64,000 bases of DNA, taken from positions 18,177,940 through 18,241,939 of the forward strand of contig OY783193.1 in assembly GCA_963678675.1 (NCBI GenBank), given 5' to 3'. Positions 31,846 through 42,744 of this stretch are shown piece after piece. Origin of the DNA: Xiphydria camelus (Eukaryota > Arthropoda > Insecta > Hymenoptera > Xiphydriidae). The translations under genes were made by a program, and so were the position numbers. The number at the start of each line of letters is the position of its first letter. Position 1 is the first letter of the stretch. A model generated the notes under the pieces. It was not told where the DNA came from. It saw only the letters and a program-made list of their open reading frames with translations, and made no database searches.

Positions 31846-32821
31846 CACTAAACATACCGGTACTTTACACCTACCTATTCTTACCATGAGGGGTCATTTG
31901 ACCCCTTATGAAATAAATGTTTATTTTCAGAAAGAAATTCCTAATTTATTAAAGGAAATAATTTGCAACATAATTTATGATTTCTAATAAAATAATCAAA
32001 CACATATTTTTATTTCTGTAAGCAAAATAATCAATTAATTCCTTCTTTTACAGATAGTTGGTTTCTCCTTCGCACATTTCCCGCAGACAAATCTTTTACA
32101 CATTATACAAGTTTGAATTGTATTATTGCCTGTGCACAATCTTACTTGACATTTCTTCCATGATTGCGAATTATTGTTGGAACTGCTTGGTATTCCTTCT
32201 GGTTGGTTTTCTTTTTCTTCTTCGTAAAATTGGTGGTGTTACAGTAAAACAGAAGGCCAATTGAATATAACAGAAATTGTCACAATGTAATGGAAACTGT
32301 CATGTCACTCCTTGTCGAACTTGATTTATTATACGCTCTGATCTTTGCTCTTTGACTCAATATACGACTGCATTTCTATTTCGTTTAGCTATAGAGAACT
32401 AGCAGTATACTGGGAGGGAGCAGTGCTTGTTTCTCCGATAAGAGTCTTGTTTGTTTGTGCGTTATGTCATATGGACCCGATCTGGCCGTCCAAGTGCTCG
32501 CGCCGAAACCAAACACATATATGAGGTTTAGATAAATAGAACCTTCATTTCAGAAGCATATTTGAGTTTAGAACTAAGGAGAACTGCCGACAAATACGTA
32601 AACTTCGTATGGGGTCAAATGACCCCTCGTGGTACGTAAGGTAGGTAAAGAATTTTTCGCTATAAAAAATAAGCTACGAGAAAAGGGAGAGCGAGAAATT
32701 GAATAATCAGATGATATAAGAATTTACAGAAAGTCAAATGAACGAAAGAAATAACAATGAATGTACGATTTTAAAGTAAATTTTGAAAGGGGTCATTTGA
32801 CCCCGCTTGGTACGTTTAGTG
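31846..32821. mobile_element. piggyBac-type element with TTAT duplication
   Basis: A 976-bp insertion flanked by TTAT (31842-31845 and 32822-32825). The ends CACTAAACATACC and GGTACGTTTAGTG are inverted repeats differing at one base. The 16-bp palindrome GGGGTCAAATGACCCC (or its central variant) occurs three times, near 31889, 32610 and 32790. A minus-strand cysteine-rich tail of a piggyBac transposase remains; the catalytic domain is deleted. Confidence 0.8.
32035..32241 (-). pseudogene. piggyBac transposase C-terminal cysteine-rich domain
   Basis: An open tail of about 68 codons includes WKKCQVRLC, CIMCKRFVCGKCAKEK and PTIC, then RRN and a stop at 32035-32037. The C-x2-C, C-x2-C spacing and terminal position match the zinc-binding domain that lets piggyBac transposases bind their ends. 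A stop lies directly upstream, so only this domain survives. Too short for an ordinary ORF scan. Confidence 0.75.
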
Positions 32822-33593
32822 TTATTGCGTGATGGACAGGGGATCTGAGTCGCGGGCCGCTGCGAGCTCCGTTTGTAAATATGGTATCCCCTTTCGCGGA
32901 CCGATAGGTCGTAGTTAATTTAGCTAGCAAGAACAGTTCTCCTTTCTTTGAGTCACGTAGGCGTGCGCGCATAAGATTTGTCATCGATACGCGCTTCGGA
33001 TTGCGGGAGTTCGTGCGCGGTAGACCCACGGTCGATGGGGGCATGTTTTCTTTCGAGTGCGTGGGATTGTGCGCGCCAGAATCAGGGTCGATGCGTACTT
33101 TCTTCGCACGTGGACGCGTGGAGCGTGGATTAGATCATTGTGCGTAGACGAAGAAAGTGGGAGTAGACTCCTTGACTACGACTAGCGTCGAGTATCAGAT
33201 TGGTTCCCCACATTAGCGCTGAGTATCAGATTGGTTCCCCACATTAGCGCTGAATATTTGATTGGTTCCCCATTGTTACCGAGAGGCGGGGACTTTTGAT
33301 TTAAAAGGATGCACTTTGCCGCTCGAGGTGCACTCAGATACCGATTTATAACGACAAATTATATTCCAACAATGTGTTAAAATATAATTCATTGGTGATC
33401 ACCTAATTCTTGGATTAAGAGTTTTCATTTCTCCACCTGCAATAAAACTCTTCATCTCCCGATCCCGCTCTTTCCGAGCAGAGTGGTTCAGCACTCCACG
33501 GGCACGGACCTGCCCCCTACAAACGGACCAAGAAGACCAGCCCGGCACGCAACAACTGACTGCACATGCGCGTAGTACCTACGCTACTGGGTG

Positions 33594-33738
33594 CTTTCCT
33601 TTTACTGGGTGCGTTCAGCAGATCATACCGCTCCGCAACTGTTGAGTGATTTTCGATGGTGATTGGCTAAATGTTCAATTTCAACCAATGATCGTCGAGT
33701 GCTCCCAAGGAGCGATATCTGCTGAACCCGCACACTGA
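33594..33738. repeat. GGGTGCGTTCAGCAGAT hairpin, second copy
   Basis: The inverted ends GTGCGTTCAGCAGAT and ATATCTGCTGAACCCGCAC bracket about 110 bp containing ATTGGCTAAATG and CAACCAATGATCG. Related to 13418-13490. Confidence 0.55.
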
Positions 33739-34056
33739 CACAAGTCGACACGAGTCGACTCGTGTCGCCGAAAGTGCTTTCCATTTAGTTTGTGTCGCCG
33801 TGAGTCGGCGACACAAGTCACCTCAAACAGACTCTGCTAGAGAGCCAGCTCATGAGTTCACTCTGAGTTTGAGTGTAAAAGGAGCGAAAGTTTGAACGAA
33901 CGGGGCAAAGGAAAAATATATAATGGAAAGTTAATGCAGTCTGATTGAAGAAAATGAAGGTAGGTGAAAAATGTAATTATTTGCAGTAATCTGTAGATAT
34001 TACAGATATTAGATCCGTAGATTTTAGTTATTCATTCGTATACCAGGTCGATTGTA

Positions 34057-34372
34057 CCGTATGTCCGCGATCATTTGAACCATAGGAAAATTGCGAGTTT
34101 TGCATGAGCACCCCTTTGGGTCTCCTTGTCCAATAGAATCACCGGAGAAGCGTGAATGCGCATGCGTACTCATCCGCGAGTGTGGCGTCGTCAGCAAGTT
34201 CAGATCGGTTATCGAAATAATCGATCTGAACTTGCTGACGACGCCACACTCGCGGATGACTACGCATGCGCATTCACGCTTCTCCGGTGATTCTATTGGA
34301 CGAGGAGACCCAAAGGGGTGCTCATGCAAAACTCGCAATTTTCCTATGGTTCAAATGATCGCGGACATACGG
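34057..34372. mobile_element. CCGTATGTCCGCG hairpin MITE, copy 3
   Basis: TA-flanked (34055-34056 and 34373-34374), with the same arms as copies 1 and 2 but the apex in the opposite orientation (TCGGTTATCGAAATAATCG). Confidence 0.9.
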
Positions 34373-34387
34373 TACATGTCCGTACAA

Positions 34388-35490
34388 GTTAGCATCATTT
34401 TGTACACACATTCATCTGTGACGTTCCGTCACGGTTTCATGGAACGACAGTTCTTTGGACAAGTCTACATGAAGCGACAACCATCATAGTTTCCGCTAAG
34501 GAACGCGGGGTGTTCAAAGGACTCTCAAATTCAAAGCTCGTGTATTACAAATTCTCGCTATTAGCATATTTCTTTGCGTATACTCTAGTAGAACAAAGGT
34601 CACTCGAGGGATAAGATGGGATATGATAAGGCCAAGCAGGGGGCTGGAATGTGCTCGCAGTCCCGTACCTTTCGCGGAAGGCTAATTGCCGGACGATTCC
34701 TAGTATGTCACGCGTCACCGAAATCATTCTGCTAATCACCGCCAGCTGTCGGCTACTTAATCCGCTTTACGGAGAAATAGCGACGAACTCCGATCCCTGC
34801 GTACGCTACGAGCAACCACCGCTTGGTCCCGTTAGGTGTGTGACTCAGGGGAGCGTCATCCCTCGCGTTCACACCACTTTGCAGCCATTTAGAGCGTTCC
34901 GCATTGCCCACGCTATCCCCACTATCTAGCTGTTGTAAGATATATAAACCCCAACCGAATACGAGAAGGGCGTAGTGTAGTATAGTTTTGTTCTGTGTTC
35001 AGTGTAGTATACCGAGCAGTGCCTCTTCAATCATCAGTGTGTTTCTACAGTCAATAAAACTTTGAATCCTGTCGGCAACCTCTGCATTAACTTCTATCTT
35101 GTGTCCTTGAATTTTACCGGAATTCGCGCTACTCGCATGTTTGAATGTAACCCATTCACGCGGTAAAACGATCCTAGCGCCTCGCGTTTCAAAGCGACCA
35201 GGACTGGATTAGACCAGGTCGTAACACATCTGAAATGCTGAATGCGTGAAATAAATAAATGAATAATCTTTCACAAAAAGTGTAAGATTTTACATATATA
35301 CTTTAAAAATGTGTATTTTTTTAAACGAGTCACATTTGAGGTTAGCATTATTTTGTATACACATTCATCTGAAATGCTGAATGCGTGAAATAAATACATT
35401 TTACACTATTTCTCCTTACATTAATAATCTTTCCAAAAATGTAAGATTTTACATATATACTTAAAAAATGTATATTAATAATGAGTATTA
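34388..35490 (+). repeat. Direct duplication of about 140 bp, first copy split by a solo LTR
   Basis: Copy 1 is 34388-34418 plus 35229-35341; copy 2 is about 35342-35490. Shared words include GTTAGCATCATTTTGTACAC, CATTCATCTGAAATGCTGAA and AAGATTTTACATATATACTT. Confidence 0.7.
34419..35228 (+). repeat. Solo LTR, different family
   Basis: An 810-bp segment TGACGTTCCGTC...GTCGTAACACA flanked by TCTG (34415-34418 and 35229-35232). It contains TATA-like GATATATAAACC near 34948 and AATAAA near 35055, as expected for an LTR. Removing it restores the sequence CATTCATCTGAAATGCTG seen intact in the neighbouring duplicate. Confidence 0.8.
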
Positions 35491-36791
35491 CTATTATGTT
35501 TGAAAACGTTTTATACTTACGTTTCATACTGTAGCCAGTTCAAAGATTTTATGAATATACTTATGCTATAAGTATATTCATAAAATTGCTATAAATGTGA
35601 CTTCGCGGGGGTTTTGCATCTAGGTATACCCCTCCAGTCCTAAATTAGTATAGAATATTCGAATTTACCGCTTTACTAGCCTAGCGAGCGTTCCATTACC
35701 CTTGTGGTGAGAGTCGACACTAGTCGACACAAAAGTCGCTGGGAGTCGTGTAAATGGAAAGCACCCACTATACGCATTGTGCGCTGTCGCGTCTGCATCC
35801 AGACTTGACCTAAAATCCCTATAACTTTTGGAAGTTACTAGATTTTTGGCGGCGCATTCAAACTCTTTGTATTAACCTCTAATTATTGTCATTTTATTAA
35901 GCAAGTAAGGTATAGATGGATTGTAATAGAGAGAAAGAACGAGAACGTCGAAGACTGTGTGATAAGCTAAATAGGTCGCAGGCCACCGTGGTTTCTATTC
36001 GCGAGATTATAAATACCTTTATTGTGTGATGGACGGGGGATCTGAGTCGCAAGCCGCTGCGAACTCCGCTTGTAAATATAATATCCCCTTTCGCGCGGAC
36101 CGATAGGTCGTAGTTAATTTAGCTAGCGAGAACAGTTCTCCTTTCTTTGAGTCACGTAGGCGTGCCCGTTTGTAAATATGGTATCCCCTTTCACACGGAC
36201 CGATAGGTCGGAGTTAGTTTGGCTAGCGAGAACCGTTCTCCTTTCTTTGAATCGCGTGGGCGTGCGCGCATAAGATTTGTCATCGATACGTGCTTCGGAT
36301 TGCGGGGGTTCGTGCGCGCCAGAGTCAGGGTCGATGCGTACTTTCTTCGCACGTGGACGCGTGGAGCGTGGATTAGATCATTGTGCGTAGACGAAGAAAG
36401 TGGGAGTAGAGTCATTGACTACGTCTCCACCGTACGTTAAATCCGGGATTTAGTAATCCTCGGATTGAAGATAATCCTGTCCCTACCGGTAAGTAACACG
36501 AAACGAGTAAAATTAATAAATCCCGTGGTAAATCCTCTTCGCGCATGCGCGTTAGTACTTGTGGCTGTCAAGTTGTTATAACGTACAGTGTAAAATAAAT
36601 TTTAACCTTACTATTCATTTACAGAAATGAAATTTAATTTTGTAAAAAGTGGGGAGAATAAATTATAAAATGCTTACAAAGGAAGAGCAGGTTATAGCAC
36701 ATCTTATATAAAGTCTCTTTATATTCTACAGACTGTTACACAAGGTGCAGTTAATAGAGCAATAAAGAAAATTCGCAAGCATCGGCAACGA

Positions 36792-38247
36792 ATGCGTCAA
36801 ATTTTTGCTTATGTTATTGGCCAAACAGCGTCAAGAATGATCTACTTAACTATTCAGCCAAGAAAGACACCGTCAGTTTGGATGAAATCACGATCATTAC
36901 ATTTCTGGGATATAATTGTAAATGAAAAGTTCAATCAAAAAGATTGGCTCGAGCATTTTCGAATGAGCAAGGCAACATTCACAGAAATCTGTGATGCTTT
37001 ACGCAAGGAATTGGCTCCTGAACCTAATTTTCTAAGTCCGAGGGACCCTATTTCAGTTGAGAAGCAAGTTGGCATTGCAATTTATTTCTTTGCGAGCAGT
37101 GCAGAATATAGAACTATCGGAGCGTTATTCGGTGTGCAGAAAACAAGTGTCTGGAGATGCGTTCACAAGGTAGTGAATGCAATAAATTCAATTCTTGGAC
37201 CAAGATATATAACTATGCCTGGTATTGAAGAATGCTCCATTATATCAGCTAATTTTGAAAACAAATGTGGCATACCTCAAATAATTGGAGCGATTGACGG
37301 AACACATGTTCCTATAAAACCACCCACTGATGGTCATAAAGATTTTCGGAATCGAAAAGGATGGACATCTATTGTTTTTCAAGCAGTAGTGGATGATCTG
37401 TTCAGGTACGGAATATTAATTTACTTAATTATGTCGCTGTCTCGACCAATGAGTGACCTATAGCGATTTAAGTCTATGCTTATTTATAAGTAACGACTAT
37501 GAATACCGTCCTCAGACTTCAATACTATATGCGTGATTTCTTCAATTTAACTATTTATTATTATATGCAGATTTCGTAACATCAATTGCCGGACGCCTGG
37601 ATCATCTCACGATGCTGCTGTTTTCGTGCAATCAAATTTGTTTCGAACCGCTGAGAACTGTATTCCACAAGTACGTAGATGCACTTCAAGAATATAATAG
37701 ATAACTAAGTGAAATATTTTCATTATAGGTTAATCAGAAACCTTAAACTTCAATATTATAAGATAGAAACTTATTTTTTCAGAAAACAGAGACCATTAAC
37801 AATGTATGCGTACCGTATTTTATAATTGGAGACCCAGCATATCCATTACTACCATGGTTGATGAAAGGTTATACAGGAACACGATTAACTGCCCAGGAAG
37901 AATCTTTTAATGTATATCTCAATAGCGCAAGATGTTGTGTTGAAATCGCGTTTGGAAGATTAAAAGCACGCTGGAGATGCATTTTGAGAAAAACAGAGGT
38001 TCACTACTCTTTTGTCCCTGCTCTAGTGATGACTTGCTGCATACTCCACAATATAGTGGAAAATGCAAAAGAAGCTTGTCCCAATGCATGGATCGATGTG
38101 ACCAGAGAAGAAGCTGTTGAATTACGTCAACCCATACGACAGGAATGTAGAATGTACGATAATATGAATGCTGCTCTGGTTAGAAATACGCTGAAAGATT
38201 ATATGGCTCTTAATTTTCCCCTACGGAGAACGTTTTTATTAGAATAA
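36792..38247 (+). CDS. PIF/Harbinger (HARBI1-like) transposase, three exons
   Basis: Exons 36792-37405, 37571-37670 and 37783-38247 join in phase at GT-AG borders and give 392 residues, about the usual family length. The N-terminal third has the helix-turn-helix region (FRMSKATFTEICDAL, VQKTSVWRCVHKVV). The catalytic triad is visible: D in IIGAIDGTHVPI, D in FIIGDPAYPLLPW, E in CCVEIAFGRLKARW. The protein ends RRTFLLE. No stop or frameshift is seen, so it may be functional. The start at 36792 is the first ATG in frame that I can support; an earlier exon is possible. Confidence 0.92.
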
Positions 38248-39255
38248 AATCCATGTAGGTGTTTCATTTTTAATGATTAGGAAGTCACATTTGGTAAACG
38301 TTTCGAAAATGAATAACCATGTATTGTATCACAATTGACTCGTTAATTACAGACTTTTGTACTTACAAAAACTTGCTTAAAATTCAGTCTGACCTTATTC
38401 CTAAATAGACAGTCTTTGCAAGGATGCAGCCCATAGAAGTCCCACGAGTGCAAGTGAGGACATTCCTCGTTAATGTACAAGAGTATCCCTATATTTTACA
38501 CAAATTAAATAAAGAAGTCCGTGTAGGATATGAAATATACAACAAGGACGCTCTTAAACATCTGCCGGGATTATACCGGCTTGAAAATGAAATAAATTCG
38601 TTTAACTCCTGTGGGCTATTTCCCTTGCATACAAACATTGTATGTGTTGAAGTACATAGTCAGTCTTGCTTTTATAATTACAGTAAAAAAACAATATCAC
38701 ATTTGTTACTTTTTTCATTGCACAATTATATCAAAAGTAACATACACTATGATCAAATATTTGATCGATTCTGACTGACTGTCTGTTCATCACAAGTGTA
38801 GTATCAATGTAGTGCCATTGTTGATAAACAAAATATTGTGCTTTCATACGATTTAAAATAAAAATGAACAGAAATGAAACATTCCTCAATGTCGCTGTAT
38901 GGTCACGGTATGTCGCTGCACATCATTATATGTAACATACATTTAATATTCTATAGAGAGACTACTCATTTACATAACTATAAGATGATAATATTTTATT
39001 ACATTACAGGTATATACAGTGATTTTCAGGATACGGGTTATTCGTTCTATGACCTGAATCCTGAGAATAACACTGTATCTGAGAGTGAAAAGTTATGTAT
39101 TAAATGTGTTTCGTGTGTAGCGACGTACATACTATAGTTGGAAACTAAGATACGAACACAAACTTTAACATATCAAACGGTAAGAAACAGAACGCTGTAT
39201 TATCTGAGGTAAAAACCCGTTCACTTAGCTCTTATACTTTCTTATGGAATATATC
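38248..39255. other. Spacer between the two Harbinger-2 genes
   Basis: Contains one open frame at 38424-38774 (116 codons, MQPIEVPRVQVRTFLVNVQE) and a weaker one at 38874-39137. I recognise neither. The first is the better candidate for an additional element-encoded peptide, but its second half is low quality. Confidence 0.35.
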
Positions 39256-40322
39256 ATTCTTTTTTATTACCTGGGAAAAGCTTGACACTCTCTACTTGTG
39301 ATAATGGTAGGAGGCGAATAGGTTTCACATTCCTAGATATATTCTTAGGCAATGCTATTAGTTCATCACTAGTAATCACTGGAAGTTGGGCTTGCAATGC
39401 AGTAGGTACGAACTGAGATTCTAAGACTGCAGGAACACTTTGCGATGCAACAGTTTTCTTACAAGCGGAACTGAATCTTATCGTAGAGGACGTCTGTTGC
39501 TGAGAAATCTGGTTAGATAGAATAGATGATATTGCAGAAGATGGTTCTCTCGCAGGAGAGTACTTTCAGGAGTGAAAACTTGAGACTGAGCATGCTGCCT
39601 ATCTCCTGATAGTCGAGAAACTTCCTGATATGTCGAACGATATACCTGAGGCTGTAATCCTTGTAATAACATCTTTGTACTGTCAACGATTGCTTCCTTT
39701 ATCGGTATTACTGTCTTATTAATAAATTCATTAAGAATTTTTTCCTCCCATTCTCTTTCTTGTTTAAATAAATTTGAGAGGAACTCTGCTGTAATTGCAA
39801 TTGCAAGAGAGTTTCTTTCTGTATTTGTGAAGTGGTAGTTCTTCTTCTTATATTCGCCTTTTTTGGAGCTGATTAACTAGATGTCGAACTATCATCAGTA
39901 TCATTATGATTTTCATAGGTTCGTTTCATCTCCTTTGCCCTAGAACTCTTCCCCTTTTCTTTATGTATTTCTTGTTCCTGTTCCTGAACTTGTTCGACAA
40001 AAGGTGACGTTGGTTGCTGAGCGATCGGTGAATCAGTCGAACATCCGGGAATGCTGCCATCGCGAGGATCAGGAGCAGCCTCGTAAATGGATTGGAAATC
40101 TGAAACGTGTTTTTTAAAATCAGTATTATTTAGGATATAAATTCCATTTTTTATTCTAAATATTTAATTAATGTATTTCACATACCCTTTGAATTGTCAA
40201 CTTCTGCTTCCTGCACAATTGAATCTATCCCTTTCATTTGTACAACAGGACGATCTCCACATATATTATTAAGTTCCTCAAAGTATTCGAACTTAATTCG
40301 TACATTTTGCCAGACCCACTTA

Positions 40323-40535
40323 CACCCGGGCTCACGGAATCTGTCGCTGGTGACTTTTTTTAAATGTTATTTTTAAACGTACTAACCAATGATTAATCAA
40401 TCCTCGTGCTTTCATTAACGAGAGTAGACGTCACCGTAGCTAATGAGGGCATGAGAATTAATTGTTCACTGGTTAGTACGTTTAAAAATAAGGTTTAAAA
40501 AAAGTCACCAGCGACAGATTCCGTGAGCACGGGTG
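40323..40535. mobile_element. CACCC-ended hairpin MITE, copy 3
   Basis: TA-flanked (40321-40322 and 40536-40537). It is more diverged than copies 1 and 2 (CACCCGGGCTCACGG), with the same internal arms. It disrupts the Myb-like gene. Confidence 0.85.
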
Positions 40536-40583
40536 TACATTAAGATTGCGCTTGCAAACCAAGTATTGTTCTGTGAAGAAGTA

Positions 40584-40784
40584 CAGGGTGGTTCACTTAA
40601 TTCGGTGACATAGCAATCGTGCGCGTGCGAGAGAAAACATGATAAGTGCATAAGAATCTCTATCACACATTTCCCTAGACTTGTCCAGTTAGATTTTGTG
40701 CAACAAAGGCTCGTACGCACTCACCATGTATTCTCTCTCGTACTCGTACGATTGCTATGTCACCGAATTAGGTGAACCACCTTG
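40584..40784. mobile_element. Mariner-type MITE
   Basis: The ends CAGGGTGGTTCAC and GTGAACCACCTTG, with flanking TA (40582-40583 and 40785-40786), are typical of mariner elements. Arms of about 55 bp include TCGGTGACATAGCAATCG. No coding sequence. Confidence 0.8.
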
Positions 40785-42291
40785 TATATTACTAAACATA
40801 ATGAACAATACTGAGAATAAAGATGTGCTTTTACATTACAGTTTCAAAAGATTTTAATTCGTGGCTATCAGAATAAAGTATTTATAGTCGATATTTATAC
40901 ATATATAAACAAAACTCAAGTTGCCGTCTCGACCAATGAGTAACCTCCAATGCTGACTTAAGTCTATGCTTATTTATAAGTAATGACTATGAATACCAGC
41001 TTGTAAATCACTTGTATATCGAAGGTGTAATATAGTTTCATTTTCGAAAATATAGGATGCTTTTGGAAATGGTACCAAAATATTATATTTTCACTCCTGA
41101 GACAGTATTTATTCTGTAAAAATAATATAAATTTAAGTACATATGTCTTAGATTCTTAAACCGTATTTGCATTTGTTGTGAAGTTTTATTGTATCCATCC
41201 GAATTCATGATCAATGAAAGTTTATCAAAAATTTCAGCAACGCGAAATTTCTTGCCATCTAAGAGTTTCATCACTTTGTGGTTGTCTATTAATTGCAGCA
41301 TATGTCTCGTTTCCTCTCTATCCCAGGAGTCTCGAACTCGTTTCGAGACACTGTGAAATTAATGATAAACATGTGTACAATTTTGAACATAACCTAAACT
41401 AACTTCAATTTTGTATGTACAAAAATCTCTCTCTCTCTCATATTATATTTACATCGCTTGAAATATCCTTCAAGAATATTATCAGATTAAATATTTAATA
41501 TTTATCATACATACCTATTGCCGTTCGTATAATTCATATTTGTCCACATTTCGTCCTATTCTTTCTGTCCACCGCAGATATCTATAGGATAATATCGGAT
41601 TAATAAGTCTAATGCTGGCAATTTGGCAGGATTAGACTTACTAATCCGAGAGGCGTCTCCACCGGTAAAATATTGAGATTAAATAATCCGAGGATTACTA
41701 AATCACGGATTTAACGTACGGTGGAGACGTAGTCATTGACTACGACTAGCGTCGAGTATTTGATTGGTTCCCCACACTAGCGCTGAGTATTTGATTGGTT
41801 CCCCGTTGTTACCGAGAGGCGGGGACTTTTTATTTAAAAGGGTGCACTTTGCCGCTCGAGGTGCACTCAGATACCGATTTATAACGACTAATTGTATTTC
41901 AACTATGTGTTAAAATACAATTCATTGGTGATCACCTAATTCTTGGCATAAGAGTTTTCATTTCTCCACTTGCTATAAAACTCTTCATCTCCCGATCCCG
42001 CTCTTTTCGAGCAGAGTGGTTCAGCACTCCACGGGCACGGACCTGCCCCCTACAAACGGACTAAGAAGACCAGCCCGGCACGCAACAGCGCATCGGTGGT
42101 GGCGCCGCCTTACTCGCCTGGTGAGCAAAAAGTGCTGTACTGGGTTACACGGCACGGGGGTGTACGACTATACATGTGGTCACATGTACACTTAGGTTTG
42201 CCTGTATAAGCACAAGCCGGAAGGTCTGATTGGTGCCAATCTTGGCCACTACGCGGCGCTTTCGGCGCACTTTCGAGATACGCAAGAGGCG

Positions 42292-42504
42292 TATAGGCTA
42301 GGCAAGTATCTCAAATTATTGACGCGCGCGCGACCTCGTGGATAGTCCACGAAACTTTGGGGTGATAAGTGACCAATCAGGATCAAGCATTCCGTTGTCT
42401 GTAACCCACCACAACGGAATACTTGATCCTGATTGGTCACTTATCACCCCAAAGTTACGAACTGCGACCACCTCGTGGCGCCACTAGAGATACTTGCCTA
42501 GCCT
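42292..42504. mobile_element. Hairpin MITE interrupted at its right end by a hAT element
   Basis: It starts TATAGGCTAGGCAAGTATCTC and reads to GAGATACTTGCCTAGCCT, with the missing tip ATA found at 45631-45633 beyond the hAT insertion. The inner arms GGGGTGATAAGTGACCAATC pair around GTTGTCTGTAACCCACC. The core CACAACGGAATACTTGATCC is shared with 24470-24625. Confidence 0.8.
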
Positions 42505-42744
42505 CAGCCCCCTGCAACTCACACGTATTCCCATTAGATATCTTTGACCACGCTTTGTCGCCAGTCGTACTAATCCGCTACGTGGCGCCCTATCGCTGGC
42601 CCTGTGTTGGCTGCTGCTGGCTGCTGGCTGCGCTGGCTCATATAAAATTCGTTCGAACATTTACTGGACTATTTCTATTACTTCATAAAATTCCTTATCC
42701 CTACATATTTATTACAAAATGGAATAATGCTTCATTGCACTCAA

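Larger units (their letters stand above)
25565..33554 (+). mobile_element. Full-length but decayed gypsy retrotransposon (family B)
   Basis: Flanked by ACTG (25561-25564 and 33555-33558). Parts: 5' LTR 25565-26549, primer-binding site 26555-26571, a 27-bp minisatellite, gag and pol remnants with many stops, polypurine tract 31595-31607 (ATAAGGGGGAAGG), and 3' LTR 31608-33554. It has been invaded by a hairpin MITE (30431-30746) and a piggyBac relative (31846-32821). The LTRs differ at only about 1% of sites, yet the coding region is wrecked. Confidence 0.9.
31608..33554 (+). repeat. 3' LTR of gypsy-B, split by a piggyBac insertion
   Basis: Removing 31846-32821 plus one TTAT leaves a 967-bp LTR that matches the 5' LTR at about 99%. 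It ends GCACGCAACA at 33554. Confidence 0.9.
33773..35763. mobile_element. Inverted-repeat element with GTGCTTTCCATTTA ends
   Basis: Ends near 33773-33825 and 35700-35763 are inverse complements (GTGCTTTCCATTTA, then GTGTCG-rich sequence). The 18-bp perfect palindrome ACACGAGTCGACTCGTGT lies just outside at 33745-33762. The element contains a hairpin MITE, a solo LTR and a tandem duplication. No transposase is present; the class is unknown. Confidence 0.5.
39258..41549 (-). pseudogene. Myb/SANT-like partner protein of Harbinger-2, disrupted
   Basis: Exon 1 is 41549-41515 (MWTNMNYTNGN), with a donor at 41514 and an acceptor before 41350. Exon 2 begins in phase and encodes a Myb/SANT-like DNA-binding domain (DSWDREETRHMLQLIDNHK, then KTSQQMQIRFKNLRHMY). 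Later pieces near 40110-40320 (FEYFEELNNICGDRPVV, then VQEQEQEIHKEKGKSSR) and 39258-39860 (NSLAIAITAEFLSNLFKQE, then LPVITSDELIALPKN) match the rest of such proteins. Breaks: a TAA near 39880, a frameshift near 39560, a frame disturbance near 40300, and a hairpin MITE (40323-40535) in or beside the third exon. Normally this protein assists transposase nuclear entry and end binding. Confidence 0.72.
36417..41734. mobile_element. PIF/Harbinger transposon number 2
   Basis: A 5.3-kb element with ends GACTACGTCTCCACCGTACG and its inverse, followed inward by TTAAATCCGGGATTTAGTAA. ATT lies on both sides (36414-36416 and 41735-41737), fitting a 3-bp duplication. It encodes a transposase (plus strand) and a Myb/SANT-type partner (minus strand, broken). 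Two MITEs are nested in the partner gene. Confidence 0.85.
35785..42087 (+). repeat. Solo LTR (gypsy family B), copy C, split by a Harbinger element
   Basis: The LTR parts 35785-36416 and 41735-42087 are flanked overall by GCGC (35781-35784 and 42088-42091). The left part has an internal tandem duplication of about 110 bp (GTTTGTAAATAT...GTTCTCCTTTCTTTGA, near 36069-36170 and 36171-36260). It is more diverged than copies A and B. Confidence 0.85.

Noticed and set aside
24159..34489. Frames beginning MRVLHEHPFGSPRPIES on both strands
   Set aside because: They are translations of hairpin MITE arms; the same peptide appears on both strands because the arms are palindromic.
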